Part shown: positions 48,901 to 58,199 of the stretch, piece after piece | Layout of the letters: the number at the start of each line of letters is the position of its first letter | Position numbering within the stretch: the first letter of the stretch is position 1 | Assembly (NCBI RefSeq): GCF_030269925.1 | Contig: NC_085126.1 | Span: 8,434,501 to 8,498,500 of the forward strand | Direction of reading: 5' to 3' | Length of the DNA: 64,000 bases | From: Bombyx mori | Taxonomy: Eukaryota > Arthropoda > Insecta > Lepidoptera > Bombycidae | Notes under the pieces: model-generated | What the model was told of the DNA's origin: nothing | What the model saw: only the letters and a program-made list of their open reading frames with translations | The model's database searches: none | Program-made: the position numbers and the translations under genes

Positions 48901-49188
48901 CGGAGAAAAGTACGCCCCGATCACGACGGTCCCGTCGATCCTAGCCGCGACGTACCCGGGTCCCCTGGCCACCATATCCAAGGGGGGTAACGCCGCGGAC
49001 TGTCGTAATATAATGGCCACTGAGCCGTCGACGTCCCCGATCCAGCAGTCCTGGTCGGTGGGGACGAAATACGGCTCCGCGGCGACAGCAACATCGATTG
49101 ACCACTCCGCCATGGTGTGGACGAGGAGATCCTGTGCCCTGGCGGAGTGGTTCAAATTACATTGGAGGAAGCGATGGACGCAACCCAT
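45940..49188 (-). CDS. R1-clade ORF2: endonuclease-reverse transcriptase
   Basis: 1,082 codons. Residues 1-230 form an APE-type endonuclease (LQCNLNHSARAQDLLVHTMA, VIVAGDLNAKCTAWGS, LSDHRYVRFEL). RT occupies about 470-760: KDAAPGPDGVHGRVW, LDVRNAFNTLPWS (motif A), RGVPQGSVLGPLLWN (motif B) and VICYADDTLVVAPG (motif C, about 689). Near residue 983 is a CCHC-type finger, CHHCADRDEEDTAEHTLARC. The protein nicks the target and copies the RNA from the nick. Its ATG (49186-49188) overlaps the ORF1 stop as TAATG, so translation probably depends on reinitiation, as reported for the R1-clade element SART1. Confidence 0.95.
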   Translation of the reverse strand: MGCVHRFLQCNLNHSARAQDLLVHTMAEWSIDVAVAAEPYFVPTDQDCWIGDVDGSVAIILRQSAALPPLDMVARGPGYVAARIDGTVVIGAYFSPNRSFAEFERFLGGLEALLHRLGSRPVIVAGDLNAKCTAWGSPRTDSRGGALSEWAIATGLCLLNRGTVATCVRWNGESHVDVTFASPSAVRRTRGWRVLEGAETLSDHRYVRFELSASSLSSSSAVGARGEEELPQGAPRSFPRWALKRMNKELLMEAAAVAAWAPKPARLADVDAEVDWFRGTMANICDAAMPRVGPRAPRGGAFWWSPEIARLREECVRARRRSARHRRRRRRDAAFAETAAQLHADCRQKQTALQLAIGEAKKQSMKTLLESLDEDPWGRPYKMVRRKLQPWALPVTERLQPRQLREIVAALFPPAAGGDFEPPQMDATWGTPPRRPSVPAAEEPPPPITGAEIHAAVSRMRAKDAAPGPDGVHGRVWSLAFEALGDRLGGLFEACLESGRFPSKWKTGRLVLLRKDGRPADSPAGYRPIVLLDEAGKMLERIVAARIVRHLTETGPDLSAEQYGFREGRSTIDAILRVRALSDEAVSRGGVAMALSLDVRNAFNTLPWSVIAGALEYHGVPAYLRRLIGSYLEGRSIQCIGHGGAMYRFPVERGVPQGSVLGPLLWNIGYDWVLRGVIRGPLPGLSVICYADDTLVVAPGRDYRESARLACAGVAHVVTRIRRLGLEVALDKTQALLFHGPGRAPPLGAHLVIGGVRVGVGVTGLRYLGLELDGRWNFRAHFAKLGPRLMATAGSLSRLLPNVGGPDQVARRLYMGVVRSMALYGAPVWCHALTRQNVAALRRPQRAIAVRAIRGYRTVSFEAACLLAGAPPWDLEAEALAADYRWRSDLRSRGEGRPSEGVVRARRLHSRRSVLEAWSRRLADPSAGLRTVEAVRPVLADWVGRDRGCLTFRLTQMLTGHGCFGRYLHKIAGREPTAQCHHCADRDEEDTAEHTLARCSGFDEQRAALVAVIGEDLSLPRVVATMLGSDASWKAMLDFCESTISQKEAAERERESSSLSAPIRRRRAGGRRREYARTSRPL

Positions 49189-51635
49189 TACGGGGCTACG
49201 TCCATCGCTCCCTCGTCTGTCCCGCCCTGCGGCTCTTCTCGTGCCGCGGCGGGAGCTGACTCACCGGCTGCCCTTTTTGCAGCCGGCTTCTTTTTCTTTC
49301 CGCCCCTCCTCGTTTTTGTAGAGGAGGGGGCGGACTTGCACGCCGGGCCCCCGGCCCGGTGGTCGGCCTTCCTTTTAGCCGCGTCGCACAAGACACAGTG
49401 CGGCGCGGCTGCGGTGCAGGAGGCTGCCTTGTGCCCCGGTTGGCCGCAGCGGAAGCACAGGTCGCTGCGGTCCACTGTCGAGGGGCACTTGGCGAGGCCG
49501 TGGCCGGTGCCGAAGCACCGAAGACAACGCCACGGCCTGCTCTCCTGCAGTTGCACGTGGGCCACTACCCAGCCCACGCGCAGCCATCCTGGGCTGTCCG
49601 AAGGCCGACCCTGTGGAGGGGTGGCCAGGAGGTTCGCCGTTGCTACCGGGCAACGCGCCCACGCCGTCCGGGTTCCGGAGTACGTCGCCCGGAGCTCCCC
49701 GACTTTGACGTCGGCGAGGGCGCAGTTGCCCTGCGACGCGATGGCCGCGGCGACCTCCTCCTTCGTGGCGCACTCGTCGAGGCCCGTAATCTTCACCTCC
49801 GCCATTTTTACGGGCCGCGCGATGCGCACCACCTCGGGGTCCGGCAAGATTTCCCGCAGACGGACCGCCAGTTTTTCTGCCGCGGCGCTGGAATTCGCGC
49901 CGGGGCATTCTACCAGGCGGGCCCCGTTGGCCGTCTGCCGGACCTTCAGGCCACCCTCCACGCCGAGGGCGTCCACATTTACGCCGCCGCGCGCCTGAGT
50001 CATCACGTCGTGGTACGTGATGCCCCGTTCTTTGGCGGCCGGCAGCAGCTCCACGACTACTGCAGCCGACCGCGGGGCGCGCGGCCTCCTTCGTCTAGTT
50101 CGGCCCCTAGGCTCCGCTCGACCCTCTTGGCGGGGAGCGGCGGCCGTAGGGGCGGGCTTGGGGCGCGGCGCGACAGGCGCCGCAACCTTTTTGGGCCCTC
50201 GCCGCACCACCGTCGTCCAGGCCTCGTCCATGTTGGCCGGGGCTGGGGGCAGTGGGCGGGGCTGGGGGGTCGGTGCCGGTTTGGCGGCGTTGGTCCGCCC
50301 CTTCTTTTTGATTCGGCTCCTGCCAGGCCCCGCCTTCGCAGGCTGGGACGGGGCAGGAGCGGACACCGGTTTTGATGCAGGGGCCGTGGGTGCCGGCGCC
50401 CCTGCAGCCGCGGGTTTAGGTGCAGCCGCAGCGGGAGCTCGCGCGGGTGTAGCCTTCTTCTTCCCGCTGTATGCTTTTACAGCGGGCTGCACACTCCTGC
50501 GGGGTGCCGGCACAGGCGTACTTCCGTTAGCCTCGTGAGCGAGGGGCGGTCTCGCGCGCTCCACCTTGGAGCTGCGCGCCTCCTGTATGAGGAGCTGCCG
50601 CCTCAACTCGTCCACCTCACTGAGGCCTTCCGCTTCGGGCGGAGGAGGGGCAGGGGCCGAGCTGCGTTGCCGCTCGATGAGGTCGGCAACCATGGTCCTC
50701 AACTCGGCCATGTCCACTCGCAGCTGCCCATTCTCCGCCCGAAGTTTGCCATTCTCGTTCGAGAGTTGCTCGAGGCGGGCGTGCTGCAGGGCCACTTCCT
50801 GCCGCAAGCCCGCCGTCTCCGTCGTTGTGGTGCGGTCTACCACTTCCCTCAGACGTTCTTCTAGGGTGGCCGCTCCGGATTTTAAGGCCCGCACGCAGTC
50901 ACCCTTGAGTCCACCGCCGGATGTTGCCACGACTGCGGAAACCAATTTCCCAACCACCTCGAATGCTCGGAAGGGGTCAGAGGGACCCACCCCGGCCAGG
51001 CAGCGCTCCAAACGCGCGACCTCTCCGGTTTCCGCTTTTCCTCTTGCCTCACAGCAGGCGGCCCTGGACTGCGCCGAGGAGGCAGCAGCCAGTCCGCGAG
51101 AAGAGACTGCGTCACAATCTGTGGCGGGCGGCGCCGCAGCAGCCGCCGGCCCTTCCGCCAACGCCATATATTTGGCGCTGGCAGGCTCACCCTCGGACGA
51201 GTCAGACGGAGCGGAGGACGCCGGCCGTCGGGCCGACTTCCGCTTCCGCCGAGTCCGCTGTCGAGTGTCGGTGAACAGCGCCGGTGTCTCCCGCCCACTG
51301 GACGCGTCGCCCCTCGCGGAGCTCCGCGCCGAGTAGAGCGAGATAAGGCTCTCGCAGCGCTCGAGGCGCACGGTGGGGACCCTGTCCCTTACGCGACCCG
51401 TGCTGTCGCCCCCTTCTGCGTGACAGTGTGTGCCCCCCCCAGAAACGGTGGGGCAGCGTGCGGCCGATCGCTCGACCGCACGGAGGGATTCTCCCCCCGC
51501 GGAGCGGGAGGTACCCTCCTGGGGTATTACTTTTCTCACAGATGCCATTTCATGTTTTGTTTCCTTTTTTATTAACCAGGGGTCGGTCCCCTGGGGTCTG
51601 GTTGGTACCCTCGGGACTGGACTCCCTCCAGCCAT
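49188..51635 (-). CDS. R1-clade ORF1: gag-like RNA-binding protein
   Basis: 815 codons, long for the group. The N-terminal half is basic and Ser/Arg-rich; a heptad-like Leu/Glu region lies about residues 270-340 (LEERLREVVDRTTTTETAGL); an Ala/Pro/Lys-rich linker follows. The conserved core begins AAKERGITYHDVMTQARGGV (about 540) and the zinc knuckles are near 690-760: CLRCFGTGHGLAKC, CFRCGQPGHKAASC and CVLCDAAKRKADHRAGGPAC. The end is QGGTDEGAMDVAP then TAA. It binds the element RNA to form the transposition particle. An internal ATG (MASVRKVIPQ, residue 30) is an alternative start. Confidence 0.93.
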   Translation of the reverse strand: MAGGSPVPRVPTRPQGTDPWLIKKETKHEMASVRKVIPQEGTSRSAGGESLRAVERSAARCPTVSGGGTHCHAEGGDSTGRVRDRVPTVRLERCESLISLYSARSSARGDASSGRETPALFTDTRQRTRRKRKSARRPASSAPSDSSEGEPASAKYMALAEGPAAAAAPPATDCDAVSSRGLAAASSAQSRAACCEARGKAETGEVARLERCLAGVGPSDPFRAFEVVGKLVSAVVATSGGGLKGDCVRALKSGAATLEERLREVVDRTTTTETAGLRQEVALQHARLEQLSNENGKLRAENGQLRVDMAELRTMVADLIERQRSSAPAPPPPEAEGLSEVDELRRQLLIQEARSSKVERARPPLAHEANGSTPVPAPRRSVQPAVKAYSGKKKATPARAPAAAAPKPAAAGAPAPTAPASKPVSAPAPSQPAKAGPGRSRIKKKGRTNAAKPAPTPQPRPLPPAPANMDEAWTTVVRRGPKKVAAPVAPRPKPAPTAAAPRQEGRAEPRGRTRRRRPRAPRSAAVVVELLPAAKERGITYHDVMTQARGGVNVDALGVEGGLKVRQTANGARLVECPGANSSAAAEKLAVRLREILPDPEVVRIARPVKMAEVKITGLDECATKEEVAAAIASQGNCALADVKVGELRATYSGTRTAWARCPVATANLLATPPQGRPSDSPGWLRVGWVVAHVQLQESRPWRCLRCFGTGHGLAKCPSTVDRSDLCFRCGQPGHKAASCTAAAPHCVLCDAAKRKADHRAGGPACKSAPSSTKTRRGGKKKKPAAKRAAGESAPAAAREEPQGGTDEGAMDVAP

Positions 51636-52391
51636 TCATCCCATCGCCGGGCACCAGAGCTTAGGATTGGGGCATTTTTTAAAGAGGTTTACGTCCTCGC
51701 GGCCCCGTGCCTCGCGGCAGCGGCCCCCGTCCCCCACGCGGTGAGGATTACGGGTTGGCCGGCGGCCCGCCGAGTGCAACGAGCAACACGACAGACCACC
51801 GCCCGACGCTCATTAGAGCAACAACCACGAAGCCACGCCGGTATACCGGTACCCCCCTCTGGAGGGCGTGCCCCTGTAGCCGAAGCCGGGGACATGGCGA
51901 CCAGCGGCCGGAAGATGCGTAAGCAACGCCGGCTCACTTCTCCATCAAAGGGCAGGCCAAAAGTGGCCCACCACCACCCGTGGGTTACGTCCGAAACGGG
52001 TCGGACGTGACCCGAAGAAAAAAGAAAAAGGGGGAAGAAAGGGGAAAAGAGAGGGAGCCCGAGCGTCTCCAGGAGGAGCTCCCTTCAGCGAGTGAAGGGC
52101 GTGGAGAGCCCGCAACTCCCCCTGCTGGTTTTGGTCCGCGTCATCCGATCTCTTTCGTTGCAAAGCCTAACTAGGCTACCCTACTCCTACACCTAGCCTA
52201 CCTACCTAACACCTAGAAATCCTTGCAACGAAAAAGACCGGACGATACCCCTGGGAGTGGGACTGTTCCCAGAGGATCCCGTTATCCGCCACCTACGGAC
52301 GCGCCCGGTGGAAGTCCAGCAAAACTCCCCCACAGACGGAGCCCCCGGCCACGCAGAGTACGCGCCGGGGGGCCCGCCCAGGTCCCTCGGG
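51636..52391 (-). other. 5' UTR of the R1-clade LINE
   Basis: About 750 bp leader, shared with 1947-2795. It holds small open frames but nothing conserved as protein. Presumed to contain the internal promoter. Its upstream boundary is fixed by the target duplication at 52392. Confidence 0.8.
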
Positions 52392-52405
52392 CCATTGAAC
52401 TATCC
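52392..52405. other. Target-site duplication, left of R1 5' end
   Basis: CCATTGAACTATCC, second copy of 45350-45363. Confidence 0.95.
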
Positions 52406-53345
52406 TGTCCATTATGACTATTATTATTATTATTAGGGTTGAATAAAGTAGCAGCGTTGGTCGGTATGGTTAAATTTGATTGAGATAACACATAAAACAC
52501 ATAAACACATAAAAACACGTTTAGGTAATACTTGGCCGTCAAATGTCAATACAACTGTTTAGGAGGGTTTCCAAGTTGGTTCATTATTTACAAATTACCT
52601 TATAATTTAAACGACTGACTTTAATTATATCAACACATCCCATAGGCACATTAGTATTTTCCTTAATATCTTCGGGAGACCACTTAGTTGGAACTCCCCT
52701 TACTAATCCCATTCCGGTAATATTAAAGGTGGGTATATATGCTTTCAACCTATTTTCAGATAAACAATTTGACTGGAGAAAGCTGTTGGCGTCTAAATAA
52801 TTATGAAAAGAAAGATACATTTTGTTTCTTCCTATCCTTTTCAAACTGCCATTTACAATTTTTTTAAAAGCATTTTTTTAAAAACCTACCGAACACAATA
52901 GGATGCAGATTGGTGCCGTCGTCTTCCGCAGACTGTATTTTATAAACATCCACAATGTAAGGGCCATGATCATTGCAATCATAACTAGTCCTGCCTATTT
53001 GTGTGGGAGCTTGGGAAGGAGAATTAACGTTATCGGGAGTAGAAGATGGTAAATTATTCATGGGGACCTTTTTAAACTAATCATTACAATGACAATCAGT
53101 GTTTTTGAATGCATCATTATTATGTTTCCTTTTCCTCTTATTACATTGCTTGCATATCCTATGAAGATAATTCCGTTTTAATTTTCGTTTGGATACAGAC
53201 GAATAGTCGGAATCCATTCCAGATTCGTTTGAAATTGTAACAAATGGTCCCACAGGGGGCACTGTGCCCCCTGGGTCTGGCGGCTCGTTCATAAAAGTAT
53301 TCAGAAAAAACTTACCCTACGTAGAAAAGACAAATAATAAATATA
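52406..53345 (-). pseudogene. Jockey-clade LINE ORF1 and ORF2 start (left side of split)
   Basis: ORF1 pieces: MNEPPDPGGTVPPVGPFVTI (53077-53292) with RICKQCNKRKRKHN; GPYIVDVYKIQSAEDDGTNL then HPIVFGRFLKK (52864-53061); and YLSFHNYLDANSFLQSNCLS, YIPTFNITGMGLVRGVPTKW (52584-52844). These are the usual Jockey ORF1 blocks. The knuckle region expected at the end is missing or unreadable. Then comes the ORF2 start, which resumes at 45349 beyond the R1 insertion. Frames shift at least twice. Confidence 0.75.
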
Positions 53346-53865
53346 GGAATAACACTAATCTAAAATTCACAACTTAGAACTATTCTGATTACTAATTACA
53401 ATAAATCTACAATTTAATTTGAAAAATAATTTAAAAACCGCGCCCGCCAAGTTCGAAGGTTTCCCGCGCTTTTTCGTCTGATTTTTTATTAGACGAAGTC
53501 AACTGACGTTTACTGTGTTGTCAGTTTTTGATGAAATAAAAATAGTGTTGTGACAAAGTGAACGATTGAAAAAACTCCTGAATTAATGAAATTGCCTCGA
53601 TTGTCTAGTGAATAGTCGGTGTGCCGAATTGCCGATATCGGGTACGGGGTTCGAATTTTAGGCGTGCTTTGTACATACCAACGACTTTTCGACGAAATAT
53701 TATGTTCCTATAGTATCTACCTGTACCGAATATCGAGTGTTTTAAACATTAAGAAAAACATTGCGAGGAAGCTTGTAAGACTGTCCTATTTCCAATAAAT
53801 CATATAGTTGAAACTATAGATGTATAAAATATAACAATTATTGGTAGTGGTAATTATAGGTATAT
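53346..53865. other. Intergenic or Jockey 5' leader
   Basis: About 520 bp. Part may be the Jockey 5' UTR (GTTGTCAGTTTTTGATGAAA near 53518). No gene recognised. Confidence 0.4.
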
Positions 53866-54311
53866 TGAAGTCGTCGTGGCCTAAAGGATAATACGTCCGG
53901 TGCATTCGTATGAAGCGATGCACCGGTGTTCGAATCCCGCAGGCGGGTACCAATTTTTCTAATGAAATACGTACTCAACAAATGTTCACGATTGGCTTCC
54001 ACGGTGAAGGAATAACATCGTGTAATAAAAATCAAACCCGCAAAATTATAATTTGCGTAATCACTGGTGGTAGGACCTCTTGGGAGTCCGCACGGGTAGG
54101 TACCACCACCCACCCTGCCTATTTCCGCCGTGAAGCAGTAATGCTTTTCGGTTCGAAGGGTGGGGTAGCCGTCGTAACTATACTGAGACCTTAGAACTTA
54201 TATCTCGAGGTGGGTGGCGCATTTACGTTGTAGGTGTATGGGCTCCAGTAACCACTTAACATCAGGTGGGCTGTGAGCTCGTCCATCCATCTAAGCAATA
54301 AAAAAAAAAAA
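53866..54311 (+). mobile_element. Full-length Bm1-type SINE
   Basis: The tRNA-derived head has RNA polymerase III boxes: A box GTGGCCTAAAGG (53877-53888) and B box GGTGTTCGAATCCCG (53925-53939). The body includes TCAAACCCGCAAAATTATAA and the 3' half found in the other copies; it ends in CATCTAAGCAATAAAAAAAA. SINEs make no protein and rely on a LINE for movement. The copy carries a few substitutions relative to the others. Confidence 0.9.
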
Positions 54312-55816
54312 GGTAGGTAATGAAAATAAAAAAAAACTGATTGTAGTTACATACTACTAGTAACATATATTGGAGCACTTTAATACAATTTTATTGTAAA
54401 ATATAAATTATATTCTTTTATAATTTGAAATTAATGATTAACTCTTCACACTCATTGTTCATTCATGTGATTGAACGAGAACTGAACGCATCACTATTAC
54501 TTTAAATCATAGACCTATATAGTAGGGACACGACATGTTGTTCTATACGTACAATTGCTTATATAAATAGCACCCATTTTGAAGGCACACACATAAACAT
54601 ATATCTATCTCGTTCTTACTCAGCACTTTAACTCGCAGGAAAACAATATAACAGTATTTCAGTGCGTACATAAAATTAAACATGAATATACGTAAATATC
54701 TCCATCTCCGTCTAATGAGGCCGAAAATCCGCCATGTTGAGCGCACCAAATGTCATTGTCACGTCAGTTCGGCCGTCTGTTTTGGGTTGTACATTAATTA
54801 TTGACTTTGATATCGATTTAATATGATTGCTTATATAAAATTTCAAAATTTATCATGCTTAGAACATACAAAAATAATAATTAAAACGTATTTTATATGA
54901 TCTCAAGAAAGTCGATGCCCCAAAACTATTATCTATATATATTTAAATTCATTTTGGAGCCCTCATCATTCTTCGGTCGGAATCTATTGATCATGACACT
55001 AATCACAAATACCTCTTTAAAATATGTCATCAAAACATATTTAGACATTCTGTTCAGATATTTCGGGAAAAAGGCTACCTACAAAATCTCTTCGGAACTA
55101 TTTAAATAAAATAGTTTTATTCCGCAGTGAGTAAAAAAACACTATTGTAAATTCGTTAAATATTTAATAATTACGTGATTTTAGAGAGGAAGTCACAAGG
55201 AATGACGTTTTTAATAATGAAGAAATGTTCTGTAGGTGTTTTTTTTTTCACGCGGTCCCTTGATAAGTTTAAAATTTGAATCACTCTCAAGTGAAAGTAA
55301 TTCAAATGGTGCGGCGCACCTTCCTTGGGGTTCGCTGCGGTAGTGGTTACGGACTTTAGAGTCAGCAAAACAATTAAAATAGATTGTAATAGTCTAAGAA
55401 AAACACGTACTCAAAATACGATAACATTTAGCATGCTAGAAATGGGCAGATGGCACTGTACTACGCTATATCTTGATGTTTTGCGACAAACGACAACTTT
55501 ATAAAATCAGTGTAGCAACTTTTAAAAATCATCATATCGCTTACTTGGCAAATTCGAAGGACGAACTTGTCTTAGATTTCACCCATCTAAATCATATCAT
55601 ATTTGCACAAAACAATATACCTACTTACTTCCCATTAAAGTATAAATTCTACAAATAAATAATACTCAACAATATTTAAAATAAAATGAGCCAAGAACGT
55701 TTATCGATAAAACCTGATAACATTGAAATCTTTTGTACAGCACTAAAACCGCCATGTTTTGTGGTCAGATGACGTCACAGTGGTACGAATTTTTGGTTGA
55801 AGTTTCATTTCCATAG
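54312..55816. other. Intergenic, nothing firmly recognised
   Basis: 1.5 kb of AT-rich DNA. The word CCGCCATGTT occurs at about 54731 and 55750, the second close to the start of the spliced gene. This may be the 5' side of the element that carries 55817-58080, but I see no inverted repeat ends. Confidence 0.4.
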
Positions 55817-56893
55817 GTTTCCTACTTTAGTGCTTTAAATATAGCAACATTATTTCACAAAGTGACATTAGCTGCTGTCAGCTGGCTTCGTCTAAATAAA
55901 AATCCGACTATAGCTGGGCCAAGTGTGGAAGGATTGTCTCCACGATTTAATTGTGATAAGGTACATTTCTACATATTAAAAGTAATAATATGAATACCTA
56001 CTTCAATATTTTGAGTATTCTAAAGACTCTTTACATTTTTAATCCTTATCTGATTTTAAGCAAACTTTGCATTAATTATATACTGGGCTTAATATAGATT
56101 AATCAACTATAACTATGAAAAACTAAATGTAACTAGGCCAAGGTACTACAAAGTATTTTCTCAATCAATGTTTATTATTTATCACATGTTTTTTTTTTAG
56201 ATACCAGAATGTAAAGAAACAATTATAAAACTTCCAGTGAGTAGTGAAGTAGAAGATAATCATAGCAAGAAAAGTACCGGTCTACCTACTGATGACTGCA
56301 GTGTGAACATGGTTGGTTTAATAATTATTTGTTATTTATTTAAACTTCTAATTACAAATAAAACTTAAAATAAATTAAATACTGAAAATAAACTACAAAT
56401 TAAAATTAATATAGATAATCTGGTGCAAGACTACCGGGTAAGATGTTTCTAAAATACATGCATGTACATTCCCTATTTGAATGGCAATATTAATGCTATT
56501 TTGTACACGTATTATTTTCTATGAATTAATATACTAATATCCCATAAATATCTCACTGCTGGCCTTGAGCTTCCCATTCATGAGAATGGACAATATACCC
56601 ATAATCTGTCCCAAGTCAAAATTATAATGACATTTGCTTAATTTTAGATGGACAAATTTAAGTTACACATCCAAGACACACCTCCAGTTTCTACCAGTTA
56701 TTCAGAACGTACCCTCAATCGCTTTATTGTGAAAAAGAAACGGTCAACACCGTTACGAAGAAATCTAGAGAGTTTCAAGAACACAATGGAAAATTATGGT
56801 GATTTGTCACAAAAGAAAAAGCAAAACAAGACAAAATAGAACATGAATTGAGATGTGACTTGCTAATGTTGGAAATATTGTTGAAGAAAAAGG
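55817..56893 (+). pseudogene. Putative three-exon gene beside a Harbinger transposase
   Basis: Exon A 55817-55960 (acceptor ...TTTCCATAG; SALNIATLFHKVTLAAVSWL; donor AAG/GTACAT), exon B 56201-56311 (acceptor TTTTTTTTAG; IPECKETIIKLPVSSEVEDN; donor ATG/GTTGGT) and exon C from 56648 (acceptor AATTTTAG; MDKFKLHIQDTPPVSTSYSE). All junctions are phase 0. Exon C stops at 56839, but a one-base shift would continue it with a Leu/Lys-rich helix (CDLLMLEILLKKKELN) to about 56906. No family recognised. Its place tail-to-tail with a Harbinger transposase suggests it is that element's second protein. First exon not found. Confidence 0.45.
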
Positions 56894-56957
56894 AATTAAA
56901 TAGATAAAAAATAAACACTATGTAAAAGTTGTTTTATTTGTAAAACTATTACAATAA

Positions 56958-58080
56958 TTAAACTATTTTAGTTTTTAAAATGCAAGATCTGTTTATTTGA
57001 TGTAACATACTAAAATGACTATTTATTAACAATTGTGTTTTTAAATGATTGTTGTTATCCCTATTTCCGTTATCAATATTTATTGGGTGGCTAGACAAAT
57101 CTATTGAATTTTGTATTTCTATATCCATGCTTGGAATTCCATCTCCGTTATTTATGCATATATTATGCAAAATGTACAGGCAACAATAATGTCTTGTACT
57201 AACTCTAGATTTACTCTCATACCAATTGATAACACAGGAAAGCGTCTTTTCCATATCCCAAAGCGCCTTTCTATACAACTTCTAGTGCGAATATGAGACT
57301 CATTGTTTGTTGTTGAACTAACTGAGTGGACTGTAGGTTTTGTGGTTCTTGTGAAATATAAAGACTTTATCACTATTACTGGGTGTTTATTGATATTTAT
57401 AGAAAGTACAAAGGTTTTTACAGGCACAGCGATGGAAGCGAATTTTGTGAATGAAAATTATGACTGGTTTAAGACCTAGTGAATGATTTAGAATGAATGA
57501 CATTAATGTAGGTTTGCTACACTCATTATAAAGTTTTTCTGCTGATGTCACTGGATTCTGAAGTGGTGTTCATAAATAGTTTTTCAGTTCATATCCAGCA
57601 TCACCAAGAAGAATATTTTGTCCTATTTGTCCTGATTCGAAAACAGCACACAAACGACTGTTACTAAAAATAGTACTGTCATGACTAGCACCAGGCCACC
57701 TAGCATGCAACATCCAAAAAATTTAAGTTGGATGTACATACTGCTTGGACATTTGATGAAAAGTATCCCTTCCTATTTCTATAATTTTGCCCTCCTGGGG
57801 ATTGTAAACGAATATGTGTATAGTCTAGAGCACCATATACACAAAGAAATCTAGCAATAGAATAAAAGCCAGTTTGATTTTGTTGTTGTTTAATTGGAGA
57901 AAGATGAAGTTTAAGATGGTTAAATCTGTTGGCTGCAATAACTTTTGTTACTCTTTTAATTGTTTTTCCTGCTGTAGTTTGATGAACTCCACTGAAATCT
58001 CCAGCTGTTATTTGCATACTTCCAGTTGCATAGAATCTAAGCGTAAGCAGGAGTTGGTTCATTGGGGACAATGCATTGTT
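56958..58080 (-). pseudogene. PIF/Harbinger (HARBI1-like) transposase, frameshifted
   Basis: Reads MSPMNQLLLTLRFYATGSMQ, GVHQTTAGKTIKRVTKVIAA, VYGALDYTHIRLQSPGGQNY (first Asp; the usual GAIDGTHI is GALDYTHI), then MLHARWPGASHDSTIFSNSR (second region), LGDAGYELKNYL (third) and SCIERRFGIWKRRFPVL. Order and spacing fit a nearly whole transposase in three frames. The companion spliced gene lies tail-to-tail at its left. No inverted repeats found. Confidence 0.75.
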
Positions 58081-58199
58081 CCTGAAATAATATAGTCTGT
58101 CAGTATAGTCTGTAATATAATGAGTTAATTATGACATGTAATTAAAAACATGCAATGAAATACAGAAATATACAACAAAATTATATAGCCTGTGTGTTA

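Larger units (their letters stand above)
45364..52391 (-). mobile_element. Full-length R1-clade LINE with two open ORFs
   Basis: 7.0 kb, with 5' UTR (51636-52391), ORF1 (49188-51635), ORF2 (45940-49188), 3' UTR (45426-45939) and a 62-base poly(A) tail (poly-T at 45364-45425). A perfect 14-bp target duplication flanks it. Both ORFs are intact, so the copy may be able to move. It is not in rDNA: the target is the ORF2 start of a Jockey LINE. Very GC-rich compared with its surroundings. Four other R1-clade copies in the window are partial. Confidence 0.95.

Noticed and set aside
50017..51336. Plus-strand frames opposite ORF1
   Set aside because: No recognisable motif, high GC, fully covered by ORF1 with zinc knuckles on the other strand.
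53870..53945. Possible tRNA gene (A and B boxes, GGTTCGAATC-like)
   Set aside because: The boxes belong to the head of a Bm1-type SINE that continues through a standard body to a poly(A) end; no proper acceptor stem was found.
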